A stretch of 55,048 nt of DNA from a bacterium (GTDB lineage: Bacteria > Bacillota_I > Bacilli_A > RF39 > UBA660), in assembly GCA_029007115.1 (NCBI GenBank), contig JAQXHG010000051.1:1-55048 (forward strand). Direction: 5' to 3'. A model generated the notes under the pieces. That model made no database searches. It was not told the origin of the DNA and was given only the letters and a program-made list of their open reading frames with translations. The first letter of the stretch is position 1. The number at the start of each line of letters is the position of its first letter. The position numbers were made by a program, and so were the translations under genes. Of the stretch, positions 15,451 to 23,595 are shown one piece after another.

Positions 15451-17174
15451 TCACTTTCTCCCTCATCATTATTTATTAAATCTCTATATGCCACTTTACC
15501 AAGTTTAGTTTTAGGTAACTCTTTTCTATATCCATAAGCATATGGTAAAGAATATGATGCAATATTACGTTCACAATGTTCTTTAATACTCTTTTTAACT
15601 TCACTAGTTAATTCAATATCTTTTTTAAGTACTATATATGCTTTTACAACTTCCTTTTTATAAGGATGTGGTACCCCTACTACAACACAAGTATCAACAT
15701 ATGGATGTTCATTTATTATTTTTTCTATTTGTCCTGGATAAATATTATATCCACTAGAGACTATCATTCTTTTAAGTCTTGACTCAAAATAAACAAAGCC
15801 ATCCTTATCCATATATCCAAGATCCCCTGTATGAAGATATGTATTCCCATCTTTATCCTTCTCAAGTACTAACTTTGTTTCTTTTTCTTCATTTAAATAT
15901 CCTTTCATAACGGTTGGACTATTTACACATATTTCACCAATTTCTCCAAATTTACATTCTAGATTAGTATCAGGATTAATAATTTTAACAATACAATCGC
16001 TAAGAGGTATACCTATACTTTTAAGCCTTGATTCACCTGGAGGCATCATAGTTGCTCCAGCACAACACTCAGTCATACCATATGCTGTTCTAATTTTAAT
16101 ATCACATCCATGATCATGAAAGAATTCATCTAATTGTGTATTTAAGCTTTCACTTAAGAAATCCCCACCACAAAGTACGCATTTAATAAATGATAAATCA
16201 GCATCTATCAATTTCTTACTTTTTGGTAAACTAGAAAGTAATCCAGGAACACAAGCAATAGCATTAGGTTTATATTTAAGAATAGTTTCATCAAATTTCT
16301 TAGGGTTTACAGTTGGTAATATTATTGCTTCATCTGCGCTAATCATAGTTGCATGAAATGTCACTCCAAGACCAAATCCATGAAATATTGGCATAATTGC
16401 AAGTAAACTTACACCTGTACCAAGAACTTGACTCATATGTGCTCCTTGAATTGCAAGGGCATTAAAATTAAGATTTGTAAGTACTATGCCCTTTGGTGTA
16501 CCAGTAGTTCCTCCACTATGAAGTATAGCAGCTATATCAGATCCCACTGAATTATCTTTAATTTTTTGTTTATAAAACTTAGCTCTAGATATAAATCTAT
16601 AGTATGGAATTACATTATTTCCACTAGGTTTTTTACTCTTTCTACCAGTAGTTAACTTATATCCTATTTTAGTAATCGGATCCATTGATTCACAAACTGG
16701 AGCATATACTACTTTTTTAACATTAGTTTCATCTAATATGTTAGATAATTTCTCAAATGCTATATCAGCAACCATTACATAAGTTGAATTAGTCAAATTA
16801 ATGCCATATTTCAATTCTTCTTCACTACTAAGAGGATGAATCATATTAACTATACATCCTATTTTATTAAGCGCGTAAAAACAAGTTATTGCTTCTGGAG
16901 TATTAGGCATTATCATACTAACATAGTCCCCCTTTACTACTCCTAGGTGAGCAAATGCACATGCTGCTTCATCTATTTTTCTTAAATAGCTTTTATAAGT
17001 TACACGAGTTCCGTAAAATGTATATGCTATATTGCTTGGATGCTTAATAGCTGCTCTTCTTATCATTTCATACATTGAAACATCTGGATAATTTAAATGA
17101 GCTTTAATTCCATTTTTATAATATTTAAACCACGGATACTCTTTATTATTTTTCTTTTTTATTATTTTTCTCAT
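15447..17174 (-). CDS. AMP-forming acyl-CoA synthetase/ligase
   Basis: A 575-residue ANL-superfamily adenylating enzyme. The phosphate loop is HSGGTTGTPKG (219-229). AYGMTECC begins at 364, HTGDLGYMDKDGF at 448, and the hinge RLKRMIVSSGYNIYPGQIE at 466-484. The catalytic lysine is Lys560 in LPKTKLGKVAYRD. Wedged between two plsC genes and overlapping both, it most likely activates fatty acids for phospholipid acylation. Bacillota normally use FakA/B and PlsX/PlsY for exogenous fatty acids, so this arrangement is unusual. Chain-length preference is unknown. Confidence 0.9.
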   Translation of the reverse strand: MRKIIKKKNNKEYPWFKYYKNGIKAHLNYPDVSMYEMIRRAAIKHPSNIAYTFYGTRVTYKSYLRKIDEAACAFAHLGVVKGDYVSMIMPNTPEAITCFYALNKIGCIVNMIHPLSSEEELKYGINLTNSTYVMVADIAFEKLSNILDETNVKKVVYAPVCESMDPITKIGYKLTTGRKSKKPSGNNVIPYYRFISRAKFYKQKIKDNSVGSDIAAILHSGGTTGTPKGIVLTNLNFNALAIQGAHMSQVLGTGVSLLAIMPIFHGFGLGVTFHATMISADEAIILPTVNPKKFDETILKYKPNAIACVPGLLSSLPKSKKLIDADLSFIKCVLCGGDFLSESLNTQLDEFFHDHGCDIKIRTAYGMTECCAGATMMPPGESRLKSIGIPLSDCIVKIINPDTNLECKFGEIGEICVNSPTVMKGYLNEEKETKLVLEKDKDGNTYLHTGDLGYMDKDGFVYFESRLKRMIVSSGYNIYPGQIEKIINEHPYVDTCVVVGVPHPYKKEVVKAYIVLKKDIELTSEVKKSIKEHCERNIASYSLPYAYGYRKELPKTKLGKVAYRDLINNDEGESD

Positions 17175-17745
17175 CTCCTATTTTAATTAGATTTATAACT
17201 TTATTCATAAGAATTTTATTTTCTTCTTCAAGACTTTTCTTTACTTTATATGCATCCCCATAAGTAATTCTGATTTTACCTCTAAATAGTTTATATTCAC
17301 CAGTGATTGAAAAAGGTACTATATATGATTTAGTCTTTTTAGCAAATGATACTGCCCCATATTTAAAAGGCAATATTATATCTTTAGATTTATTTACTGT
17401 TCCTTCAGGAAATATACCAATTATATTCCCATTATTTAATACATTTATTGCTTTATTTTTAGCAATATCATCATGTATACTTCTATCAACACTAATACAC
17501 CCCATACTTCTAAAAAACCAATTTTTAATTTTATTATTAAATAATTCTTTTTTAGCCATCATATGTACTACTCTCTTAGGACCCGCTAACATAAGAAATG
17601 CATCTATATTCCCTTTATGATTTCCTGCAAGTATAACGCTACCCTTTTTAGGTATATTTTCTATCCCATCTATTTTTACATTATATATACACATAAAAAA
17701 TGGTTTAATTATAAATTTTAATGTTTTATACATCATGTACTTCAT
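17146..17745 (-). CDS. plsC: PlsC-family acyltransferase, copy B
   Basis: A 199-residue paralogue of the PlsC at 14851. HxxxxD is His43-Asp48 in GNHKGNIDAF, and FPEGTVN begins at 112. It shares MGCISVDRSIHD with copy A (GCIKVDRRIHD). GAGG precedes the ATG. Its 3' end overlaps the ligase gene by 29 bases. Probably a membrane-associated acyltransferase acting on lysophospholipid with acyl-CoA or acyl-ACP. It is the first gene of the three-gene lipid unit. Confidence 0.88.
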   Translation of the reverse strand: MKYMMYKTLKFIIKPFFMCIYNVKIDGIENIPKKGSVILAGNHKGNIDAFLMLAGPKRVVHMMAKKELFNNKIKNWFFRSMGCISVDRSIHDDIAKNKAINVLNNGNIIGIFPEGTVNKSKDIILPFKYGAVSFAKKTKSYIVPFSITGEYKLFRGKIRITYGDAYKVKKSLEEENKILMNKVINLIKIGDEKNNKKEK

Positions 17746-17780
17746 ACTACTATTACCTCATTACATAGTATATCATAATT

Positions 17781-18590
17781 TTATTTCTTTTTCATTAAAT
17801 TTATAACAACCACTTCTGCTGGATTAAACATTCTAAATGGAAGCCTTTTACTAAATCCAAGCCCCCTAGATACTATTAATTTCATTTTATCAAGTACATA
17901 CATACCATTATAATATTTTGGGAAAAATGTATAGTCAGGTGAAAAAACACCTCCTAATTTAGGTAATTTAATTATTCCTCCATGAATATGACCACTTAAA
18001 ACTAAATCAAATCCATATTCCTGATAAATAGGCACATCTAATGGATTATGAGCAATTAATACATTAAATTTATTTTTATCTAATGAGCCTAATTTATCAT
18101 TTATATATTTAAAATCAATCTTCTTCTTTTTTGATCTTTTATAAAAATCATAATCTAGATTTAAACCAAATAAATTAATATTAAATGTTAAATTACTCTT
18201 CATGTTATTTAATAGAATAATATTAGATTTACTTATTTTTTCAATATACTTAATTTTATTAGACACTAAAATTTCTTCTTCATGATTACCAAAAGTATAA
18301 TATGTTTTATATTTATCAAATATTTTAAATAAATTTATAAAGTTTTTGCTTTCTTTTGGATAATCATTAATCATATCACCAGACAATATAATTATATCTG
18401 GTTTTTCAATTTCAATTATATCTTCTAATTTATCTTTAATATTTCTATTGTGTAAATCAGACAAAAGCATAATTTTTAAATCTTTATCTATTTTCTCATC
18501 CTCTATATCATAACTATTAACTTCTATTCTTTTATAACTAATAAATATAACTACAATAATCAAAAAAATGAGTATTAATATTCCTATCAT
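17781..18590 (-). CDS. Membrane-anchored calcineurin-like metallophosphoesterase (YkuE-like)
   Basis: A 269-residue protein with an N-terminal membrane helix (about 2-18) and a metallophosphoesterase domain. Metal-binding motifs in order are LLSDLHNRN (Asp45, His47), LSGDMIND (Asp72), GNHEEE (Asn102, His103), AHNPLD and SGHIHGG. The C-terminal RGLGFSKRLPFRMFNPAEVV is typical of YkuE/YaeI-type enzymes. The substrate may be a phospholipid or nucleotide; nothing here decides it. It lies 35 bp upstream of the lipid operon on the same strand and could be cotranscribed. Confidence 0.88.
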   Translation of the reverse strand: MIGILILIFLIIVVIFISYKRIEVNSYDIEDEKIDKDLKIMLLSDLHNRNIKDKLEDIIEIEKPDIIILSGDMINDYPKESKNFINLFKIFDKYKTYYTFGNHEEEILVSNKIKYIEKISKSNIILLNNMKSNLTFNINLFGLNLDYDFYKRSKKKKIDFKYINDKLGSLDKNKFNVLIAHNPLDVPIYQEYGFDLVLSGHIHGGIIKLPKLGGVFSPDYTFFPKYYNGMYVLDKMKLIVSRGLGFSKRLPFRMFNPAEVVVINLMKKK

Positions 18591-18633
18591 AATTTTCCTT
18601 TCTAAAAAATAAAATAAAAGTTTAAAACTACTT

Positions 18634-19635
18634 TTATTTTATACAAGATAATACTTGTGAATGAATATATTCATTACCATCGCTATTATAGTGAAGCCCA
18701 TCTGGTTTTAAATATTTATCTATCCACTCTTCATGTGATGTTGTATTATAAACATCACAATACGTTAAATTATCAATATTTGACATACAGGATTTAATTA
18801 TATCATTGAACTCTAAAACTTTAGAAGTTTCTCTTTTTTTAGTCTCATCATTAACTGGATTTACAGAAACCAAATATATTCTATTGGTATCTTTAATATC
18901 CTTAATAAAATTAGTGTATGCTGCACAATAACCATATACATCCTCTGTATCATTAACACCATAATTTAATATTATATTATATGATTTATCTTTATTATTA
19001 TTTAATATTTCTTTTGCCGTTTGAATATGTTCAAGAAAATCATTTAATTTTGCGCCATTTTTAGCAACCATTTGTTCATTATCATATAAAACACCACTTA
19101 ATGCGACTGTTCTAGAGTCCCCCATATAAATATTACCACCATAATTTTTTTTAAAATCCACGTTAGCATTAACTATATTTTCAATATTATCTAACTTATC
19201 ATTATATTCTTTTTTTAACTTATCACTTCTAATATTACTAGCAATCTTTCGTGCGCTATTTATCTCATCATAATTTGGATTAGAATCTAATTTATCTATA
19301 TATTCATCTAATTGTTTAATATATAATTTTTCAATAATATTTAAATTAACATTAACACAATCTTTATACTCTGGAAACTTTAAGTTGATTCCGAAAGTAA
19401 TTATTAGAGGAACAAAATAGACTAATAATGATATAACCGAATTGGTTAATATTTTTTTAAATGTATTTTGTACTTCAAAATCCCATAATTTAATAAAATA
19501 CCTAAGAAATTTATATAATGAAATAGTTATAATAATTAATGGTATTGTAATTCTAATAATATCTATAATTAATTTAATAATTCTTATTATTTCTAGTTTA
19601 TTTGGACTTTCACATATTGAAATTAAATTTAACAT
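18634..19635 (-). CDS. Fusion of a two-span T4SS-pilin-like membrane domain with an SGNH hydrolase
   Basis: A 333-residue protein. Residues 17-41 and 62-84 are hydrophobic helices separated by a charged loop (FLRYFIKLWDFEVQNTFKKI). This layout resembles the small two-helix T4SS-pilin/VirB2-like proteins. Residues 100-160 are a charged helical linker. The C-terminal SGNH/GDSL hydrolase has block I GDSRTVALSG (Ser174), an Asn in NYGVNDTED (Asn228) and the dyad DGLH (Asp312, His315). The hydrolase probably faces outside and may deacylate wall or surface glycans. The function of the membrane part is unknown. Confidence 0.7.
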   Translation of the reverse strand: MLNLISICESPNKLEIIRIIKLIIDIIRITIPLIIITISLYKFLRYFIKLWDFEVQNTFKKILTNSVISLLVYFVPLIITFGINLKFPEYKDCVNVNLNIIEKLYIKQLDEYIDKLDSNPNYDEINSARKIASNIRSDKLKKEYNDKLDNIENIVNANVDFKKNYGGNIYMGDSRTVALSGVLYDNEQMVAKNGAKLNDFLEHIQTAKEILNNNKDKSYNIILNYGVNDTEDVYGYCAAYTNFIKDIKDTNRIYLVSVNPVNDETKKRETSKVLEFNDIIKSCMSNIDNLTYCDVYNTTSHEEWIDKYLKPDGLHYNSDGNEYIHSQVLSCIK

Positions 19636-19710
19636 CTTATCACTTCCACTTAAAGTATTTTATCACAAATTAATAATTATTTAAACATTAAAAAAATAGT
19701 TTACATAAAT

Positions 19711-19736
19711 AAAAAAAGACTTTATTTATAAAGCCT
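19711..19736 (-). terminator. Intrinsic terminator after yqeY
   Basis: AGACTTTAT pairs with ATAAAGCCT (one G-U pair). On the minus strand seven T residues follow. It abuts the yqeY stop. Confidence 0.8.
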
Positions 19737-20184
19737 AATTTAATTTTTCTCTTACAATATTATTTACAAGTTTCATATCAGCTTTTCCCTTAAATATAGG
19801 ACCTAGTTCCTTCATTATATTTCCCATATCCTTCATAGAAGTAGGTTTTAATTTATCAAATACTTTATCAATTTCACTTCTAATTTCATCTTCAGATAAT
19901 TGTTCTGGTAAATATTTACTTAAAAGTTCAATTTCTCTATTTAAATTATCTATTAAATCTTGTCTATTACCTTTTTTAAATTCTTCTATACTTTCTTTAT
20001 GAGTTTTAACTTGTTTACTAACAACATCTATAACGATTTCATCACTTGCATTATTTCTTTCTAATTTATTATTAACAAGATATAAATCAATCGCAGACTT
20101 TAATAATCTTAAAGTACTAAGAGTTTCTTTATCTTTACTCTTCATTGCATTAACCATATCTTTAGAAATAGTTTCATATAACAT
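19735..20184 (-). CDS. yqeY: GatB/YqeY domain protein
   Basis: A 149-residue YqeY homologue with the full usual length: DMVNAMKSKDKETLSTLRLL, then LIDNLNREIELLSKYLPEQL, IMKELGPIFKGKADMKLVNN and a C-terminal VREKL. The fold matches the tail domain of GatB and the tRNA-binding domain of some aminoacyl-tRNA enzymes, but its role is not established. It follows rpsU closely, the same order as in Bacillus (rpsU-yqeY). Confidence 0.93.
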   Translation of the reverse strand: MLYETISKDMVNAMKSKDKETLSTLRLLKSAIDLYLVNNKLERNNASDEIVIDVVSKQVKTHKESIEEFKKGNRQDLIDNLNREIELLSKYLPEQLSEDEIRSEIDKVFDKLKPTSMKDMGNIMKELGPIFKGKADMKLVNNIVREKLN

Positions 20185-20204
20185 AAGAAATCACTTCCTT
20201 TTTA

Positions 20205-20396
20205 TTAGTATCTTTGCTTATTATGTTTCTTAGCATTTCTAATAGCTTCTTTTTTAGCTTCTCTTCTGATAATTCCTGGTTTGCTGTATTCTTTTCTTTT
20301 TTTCATTTCAGTAGGGACTCCGCTTCTTTGAACTTTCACCTTGAAACGTTTTAATGCACCTTCTACATTACCATCTTTTACTTCAACACGTGTCAT
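20205..20396 (-). CDS. rpsU: 30S ribosomal protein S21
   Basis: A 63-residue basic protein beginning MTRVEVKDGNVEGALKRFK at the ATG ending at 20396. GGGAGGGGAG lies just upstream, which decides this start over upstream in-frame codons. The end AKKEAIRNAKKHNKQRY is typical. S21 binds near the anti-Shine-Dalgarno region of 16S rRNA during initiation. Cotranscription with yqeY is likely, with only 20 bp between them. Confidence 0.96.
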   Translation of the reverse strand: MTRVEVKDGNVEGALKRFKVKVQRSGVPTEMKKRKEYSKPGIIRREAKKEAIRNAKKHNKQRY

Positions 20397-20495
20397 TACA
20401 TCTCCCCTCCCTTCATGACTATAATTGATTATAGTACAAAAATTTAGCAATTTCAAGTAAAAAACGACATAAATCAACAATTTTTTATATAGCAA

Positions 20496-20540
20496 GAAAA
20501 AAGAACTATTTTGAATTATAATTCTTTACAATAGTTCTAT
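20496..20540 (-). terminator. Intrinsic terminator after rpmA
   Basis: AGAACTATT pairs with AATAGTTCT, with a second inner stem around GAATTATAATTC. On the minus strand T residues follow. It ends the rplU-prp-rpmA transcript. Confidence 0.85.
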
Positions 20541-20546
20541 ATAATA

Positions 20547-20825
20547 TTAGTAAACACTAACTTGTTTTTTATCTTTTCCTTTTCTTTCAAACTTTACATT
20601 GCCGTCTATTTTAGCATATAAAGTATGATCTTTACCCATACCTACATTATTTCCTGGATAAATTTTAGTTCCTCTTTGACGATAGATAATTGCTCCAGCC
20701 TTAGCTGTTTGTCCATCACTAAGTTTAGCTCCTAATCTACGACCAGCTGAATCTCTACCATTCTTAGTAGAACCAACACCTTTTTTAGATGCAAATAATT
20801 GTATATTTAAATTCATTTTAATCAT
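20547..20825 (-). CDS. rpmA: 50S ribosomal protein L27 with a Prp-cleaved leader
   Basis: A 92-residue L27. The start ATG at 20825 has AAGGAGG upstream and overlaps the prp stop. The Bacillota-type N-terminal extension [12 protein letters not shown] precedes [14 protein letters not shown]. Prp cuts after the Phe of the QLFA-type motif to expose the mature N-terminus near the peptidyl transferase centre. The rest ([32 protein letters not shown]) is canonical. Confidence 0.96.
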   Translation of the reverse strand: MIKMNLNIQLFASKKGVGSTKNGRDSAGRRLGAKLSDGQTAKAGAIIYRQRGTKIYPGNNVGMGKDHTLYAKIDGNVKFERKGKDKKQVSVY

Positions 20826-21132
20826 GGTCTTCCTCCTTAATAATAATATTTTTATCATAATTGTCTCTAAGTTCATGTATCATATTAACTAGAGTTTTAA
20901 GTAAACTATTTGTTATATTATCTTTCTTAATATTAATGATATTTAAATCATTACTATCAGTATAACTAATAGCATCAATATCAATATCAAGTATTGCATT
21001 TATTGTAGTGATTAACATCGTACTAAATGATGCACATACAATATCTTTACCATACTCATCATAATTAGCATGTCCATGTGCACTAATACTTTCAATGATA
21101 TCATCTTTTTTTACAACTTTTACTTTAATCAT
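20818..21132 (-). CDS. prp: Ribosomal-processing cysteine protease Prp
   Basis: A 104-residue protease that removes the L27 N-terminal extension. The catalytic pair is His21 in [11 protein letters not shown] and Cys33 in IVCASFS, matching His22/Cys34 of the Staphylococcus enzyme. It overlaps rplU by one base and rpmA by eight, giving the standard rplU-prp-rpmA operon. The matching cleavage motif in L27 is an internal consistency check. Confidence 0.95.
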   Translation of the reverse strand: MIKVKVVKKDDIIESISAHGHANYDEYGKDIVCASFSTMLITTINAILDIDIDAISYTDSNDLNIINIKKDNITNSLLKTLVNMIHELRDNYDKNIIIKEEDHD

Positions 21133-21431
21133 TATTTTGTTATAGACTTAATAACTATCTTAGTATATGGTTGTCTATGTCCTTGAGTCTTTCTATATTT
21201 TTTCTTTGGTTTATATTTAAATACAAGGATTTTCTTTTGTTTACCATGTTTTAAAACTTTAGCAACAACTTTAGCACCCTTAACAGTAGGAGTACCTACT
21301 TTACCATCAACATATAAAACTTCATCAAAAACAACTTCGCTATCTACTTCATTATTTAGCTTTTCAACATATAGTTCTTGACCTTCTTCAACCATATATT
21401 GTTTTCCACCAGTCACAAATATTGCTTTCAT
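21132..21431 (-). CDS. rplU: 50S ribosomal protein L21
   Basis: A 99-residue protein starting [20 protein letters not shown] and ending [13 protein letters not shown], with [19 protein letters not shown] as signature. It binds 23S rRNA and is the first gene of the L21-Prp-L27 operon. GGAGGAATTTAA precedes the ATG. A structured leader lies upstream. Confidence 0.97.
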   Translation of the reverse strand: MKAIFVTGGKQYMVEEGQELYVEKLNNEVDSEVVFDEVLYVDGKVGTPTVKGAKVVAKVLKHGKQKKILVFKYKPKKKYRKTQGHRQPYTKIVIKSITK

Positions 21432-21530
21432 TTAAATTCCTCCTTCAATAAGACTCGCTTTTAAGGTAAGTATAAATACTTTTTATTAACCTTTTCGATG
21501 CGGTTGTAGAGAAAGATTTCTACAAACATG
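21432..21530 (-). ncRNA. Putative L21 leader RNA (autoregulatory 5' UTR)
   Basis: Between promoter and rplU, the minus strand carries GTAGA and TCTAC arms (21506-21523), then ACAACCGCATCG, AAAAGGTTAAT, a stem TAAAAAGTATTTATACTTA, ACCTTAAAAGCGAGTC and the ribosome binding site. The order of these conserved blocks matches my memory of the Bacillota L21 leader, thought to bind L21. A covariance search would confirm it. Confidence 0.7.
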
Positions 21531-21533
21531 AGT

Positions 21534-21562
21534 ATTTTAGCATATTTAACTAGTTCTGTCAA
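21534..21562 (-). promoter_or_regulatory. SigA promoter of rplU-prp-rpmA
   Basis: TTGACA (21557-21562) and TAAAAT (21534-21539) are separated by exactly 17 bp on the minus strand. The -35 box lies inside the last codons of the spoIVFB-like gene, whose TAA stop falls in the spacer. Confidence 0.8.
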
Positions 21563-22280
21563 ATATATTTCTAAGAATTTTACTCTCAAAACTATTATTA
21601 ATTATATGCGTATAATCCCTATATAATAAATTTATATTATTTACTATTTTTATTTTTTTAAAATTGTAATTATATAAATACCTTTCTAATAAAAATTTAT
21701 TATATTTAATTTTAATATTCATATATTCTAAAACAATATTTTTAATTAAAAATATTGAAAGTACAATTGCAAAAAATGTCTTATTATATAAAGCAAATAT
21801 AACTATAAAGATTAGTGATATTATTATAGATAATATGTTAGATAATTTATATGAAAAAAATAAATCAAGAATTAAATTTAATAACTTTCCTCCATCTAAA
21901 GGTAATATAGGCATAAAATTAAAAGATAATAAAAGTATATTGATTTTCTTAAATATGAAATATGTATTACTCTTAACATGACCATTTAAATATAACTTAT
22001 ATACTAAATAAAAAAATATAAGTTGAAATACTAATCCACCAATCAAACAAAAAAACTCTTTTTTTATACTAATATTAAGTTCACTATCAAATATAGTACA
22101 CCCACCAAAAGGGTATACTTCTATCTTAGATGCTTTAATACCCTCTATTAATCCAAATATATAGTGTCCACCCTCATGAATTATAATTATCAATAATAGT
22201 AAAAAAATATATTCAAAATATCCAGCTAAAAAAGCCAATAATATAAATATATAAGTAGAGTTATGTATTCTAATTTTCAT
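21546..22280 (-). CDS. spoIVFB: SpoIVFB-like site-2 metalloprotease (M50)
   Basis: A 244-residue polytopic membrane protease. The zinc motif is His35-Glu36-Gly-Gly-His39 within a membrane helix (IIIIHEGGHYIFG). The second motif NFMPILPLDGGK carries the third ligand Asp129. In Bacillus SpoIVFB cleaves pro-sigma-K across the forespore membrane and is held inactive by SpoIVFA. Order and orientation (spoIVFA-spoIVFB-rplU-prp-rpmA) are the same as in Bacillus. A pro-sigma-K substrate is not in this window, so the role here is inferred. Confidence 0.85.
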   Translation of the reverse strand: MKIRIHNSTYIFILLAFLAGYFEYIFLLLLIIIIHEGGHYIFGLIEGIKASKIEVYPFGGCTIFDSELNISIKKEFFCLIGGLVFQLIFFYLVYKLYLNGHVKSNTYFIFKKINILLLSFNFMPILPLDGGKLLNLILDLFFSYKLSNILSIIISLIFIVIFALYNKTFFAIVLSIFLIKNIVLEYMNIKIKYNKFLLERYLYNYNFKKIKIVNNINLLYRDYTHIINNSFESKILRNIFDRTS

Positions 22281-22821
22281 TTGTTATTGGTTTATCATCT
22301 TTATATAATACATAGTAATAATATTCACTTGTACTACCTAATGCATTACCACTCTCAACATAATCATATAATTTAACACTTTCTTTAATATTTCCATACC
22401 AAGCATAATAACCATTACTTTGTTGTATAATTATTGTATTTCCATAACCTTCTGTTTCTCCAATAAAAGTAACAATTCCCGAATCTTTAATTAACACTTG
22501 GTCACTACCAGTCATATATATTTTTTTCCCATCTTTATATACTTCTACTTTTTCATTTTCATTTTTAATAGCTAATTTAGTATTATTTGTTTTAAATATT
22601 TCCGTTAAACTATCTATAATATTGTTTAATTTACTAAAGTCCATGGTATGGTTAAGCACATCATCAATTAAAAATTCTCTAAATTTTGGACTAAAATTAC
22701 TTATAATTAAAACAATCATAGTAAAAATTGCAACTGTAAAAAATTTACTTATAACATTTTTCAACCAGTTTCTTTTTTTATTATTTTGTTTACTACTATT
22801 TTTATATTCTTCATATGTCAT
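22270..22821 (-). CDS. spoIVFA: SpoIVFA-like membrane protein with a degenerate M23/LytM domain
   Basis: A 183-residue bitopic protein. Residues 1-26 are basic and cytoplasmic, 27-44 span the membrane, and 105-173 resemble an M23 fold (GIVTFIGETEGYGNTIIIQQ, then YYAWYGNI and YVESGNALGSTSEYYYYVLY). The zinc-binding histidines are absent, as in SpoIVFA, so it should be a non-enzymatic binding module. It overlaps the spoIVFB-like gene by 11 bases. In Bacillus SpoIVFA inhibits SpoIVFB and tethers it to SpoIIQ. Similarity is weak; context is the main support. Confidence 0.75.
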   Translation of the reverse strand: MTYEEYKNSSKQNNKKRNWLKNVISKFFTVAIFTMIVLIISNFSPKFREFLIDDVLNHTMDFSKLNNIIDSLTEIFKTNNTKLAIKNENEKVEVYKDGKKIYMTGSDQVLIKDSGIVTFIGETEGYGNTIIIQQSNGYYAWYGNIKESVKLYDYVESGNALGSTSEYYYYVLYKDDKPITNEN

Positions 22822-22834
22822 ATTAAATACTATT

Positions 22835-23521
22835 CTATTTATTATTCATATATTCATAAAAACTAAAATAATTTTCATCGCCAAATATAATATGATCTAT
22901 AACAGGTATTGCGACTATTTTCCCTATTTGCATAAGAGCACGAGTAACTTCTTCATCTTCTTTGCTAGGTGTTGAATCTCCACTTGGATGATTATGCATT
23001 ACAATAATAGAATATGCGCTTTCTAAGAAAGCATATTTAAAAACTTCTCTTGGATGAACACACGATGAATTTATTGTACCTTTAAATAATAACTTATATG
23101 ATATTAATTTGGATTTGGCATTTAAATATATAGCATAAAAGTTTTCTTGTTTTTCATTAATAAAAATATCTTTAAAGTACTCAAATATCTTTTTAGTATT
23201 ATTTAATTTAACATCATTTTTTTCATTTTTATAATAAACTCTTTTACCAAGTTCTAAAGACGCAAGTAACCAAGTTGCCTTTACTTTACCTATTCCATCA
23301 ATACTTATTAGTTTATTTAATGTAATATTTTTAAGTTCAGTTATATTATTAATCATTTTTAATATTTCATTTGAAAGCATTTTTACAGATACATTTTTAT
23401 TTCCCGTTCTAAGTATTATTGATAATAATTCTTCATTTGATAAATTATCCGCTCCATATTTAATTAATCTTTCCCTAGGCCTTTCATTAACAGGAATATC
23501 TTTTATAAGTATATTTTTCAT
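22835..23521 (-). CDS. radC: RadC-family JAB-domain protein
   Basis: About 228 residues from the ATG at 23521, which has GGGAGG upstream. N-terminal helix-hairpin-helix part: DIPVNERPRERLIKYGADNL, then ISIDGIGKVKATWLLASLEL. The C-terminal JAB/MPN part has HNHPSGDSTPS, with the JAMM metal ligands His176, His178 and probably Asp189. The repair role suggested by the old name is not supported in other bacteria. It lies directly before spoIVFA. In Bacillus radC is also near the spoIVF genes, separated by mre and min genes that are absent here. Confidence 0.93.
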   Translation of the reverse strand: MKNILIKDIPVNERPRERLIKYGADNLSNEELLSIILRTGNKNVSVKMLSNEILKMINNITELKNITLNKLISIDGIGKVKATWLLASLELGKRVYYKNEKNDVKLNNTKKIFEYFKDIFINEKQENFYAIYLNAKSKLISYKLLFKGTINSSCVHPREVFKYAFLESAYSIIVMHNHPSGDSTPSKEDEEVTRALMQIGKIVAIPVIDHIIFGDENYFSFYEYMNNK

Positions 23522-23572
23522 ATAACCTCCCATTAATAAATATCAACTAAAAATTTTAAAAACACTTTAAAT

Positions 23573-23595
23573 AAAAAACATTCAAATGAATGTTT
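23573..23595 (-). terminator. Intrinsic terminator after the ylbL-like gene
   Basis: AAACATTCA pairs with TGAATGTTT over a two-base loop. On the minus strand a T run follows. It touches the stop at 23594. Confidence 0.8.
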
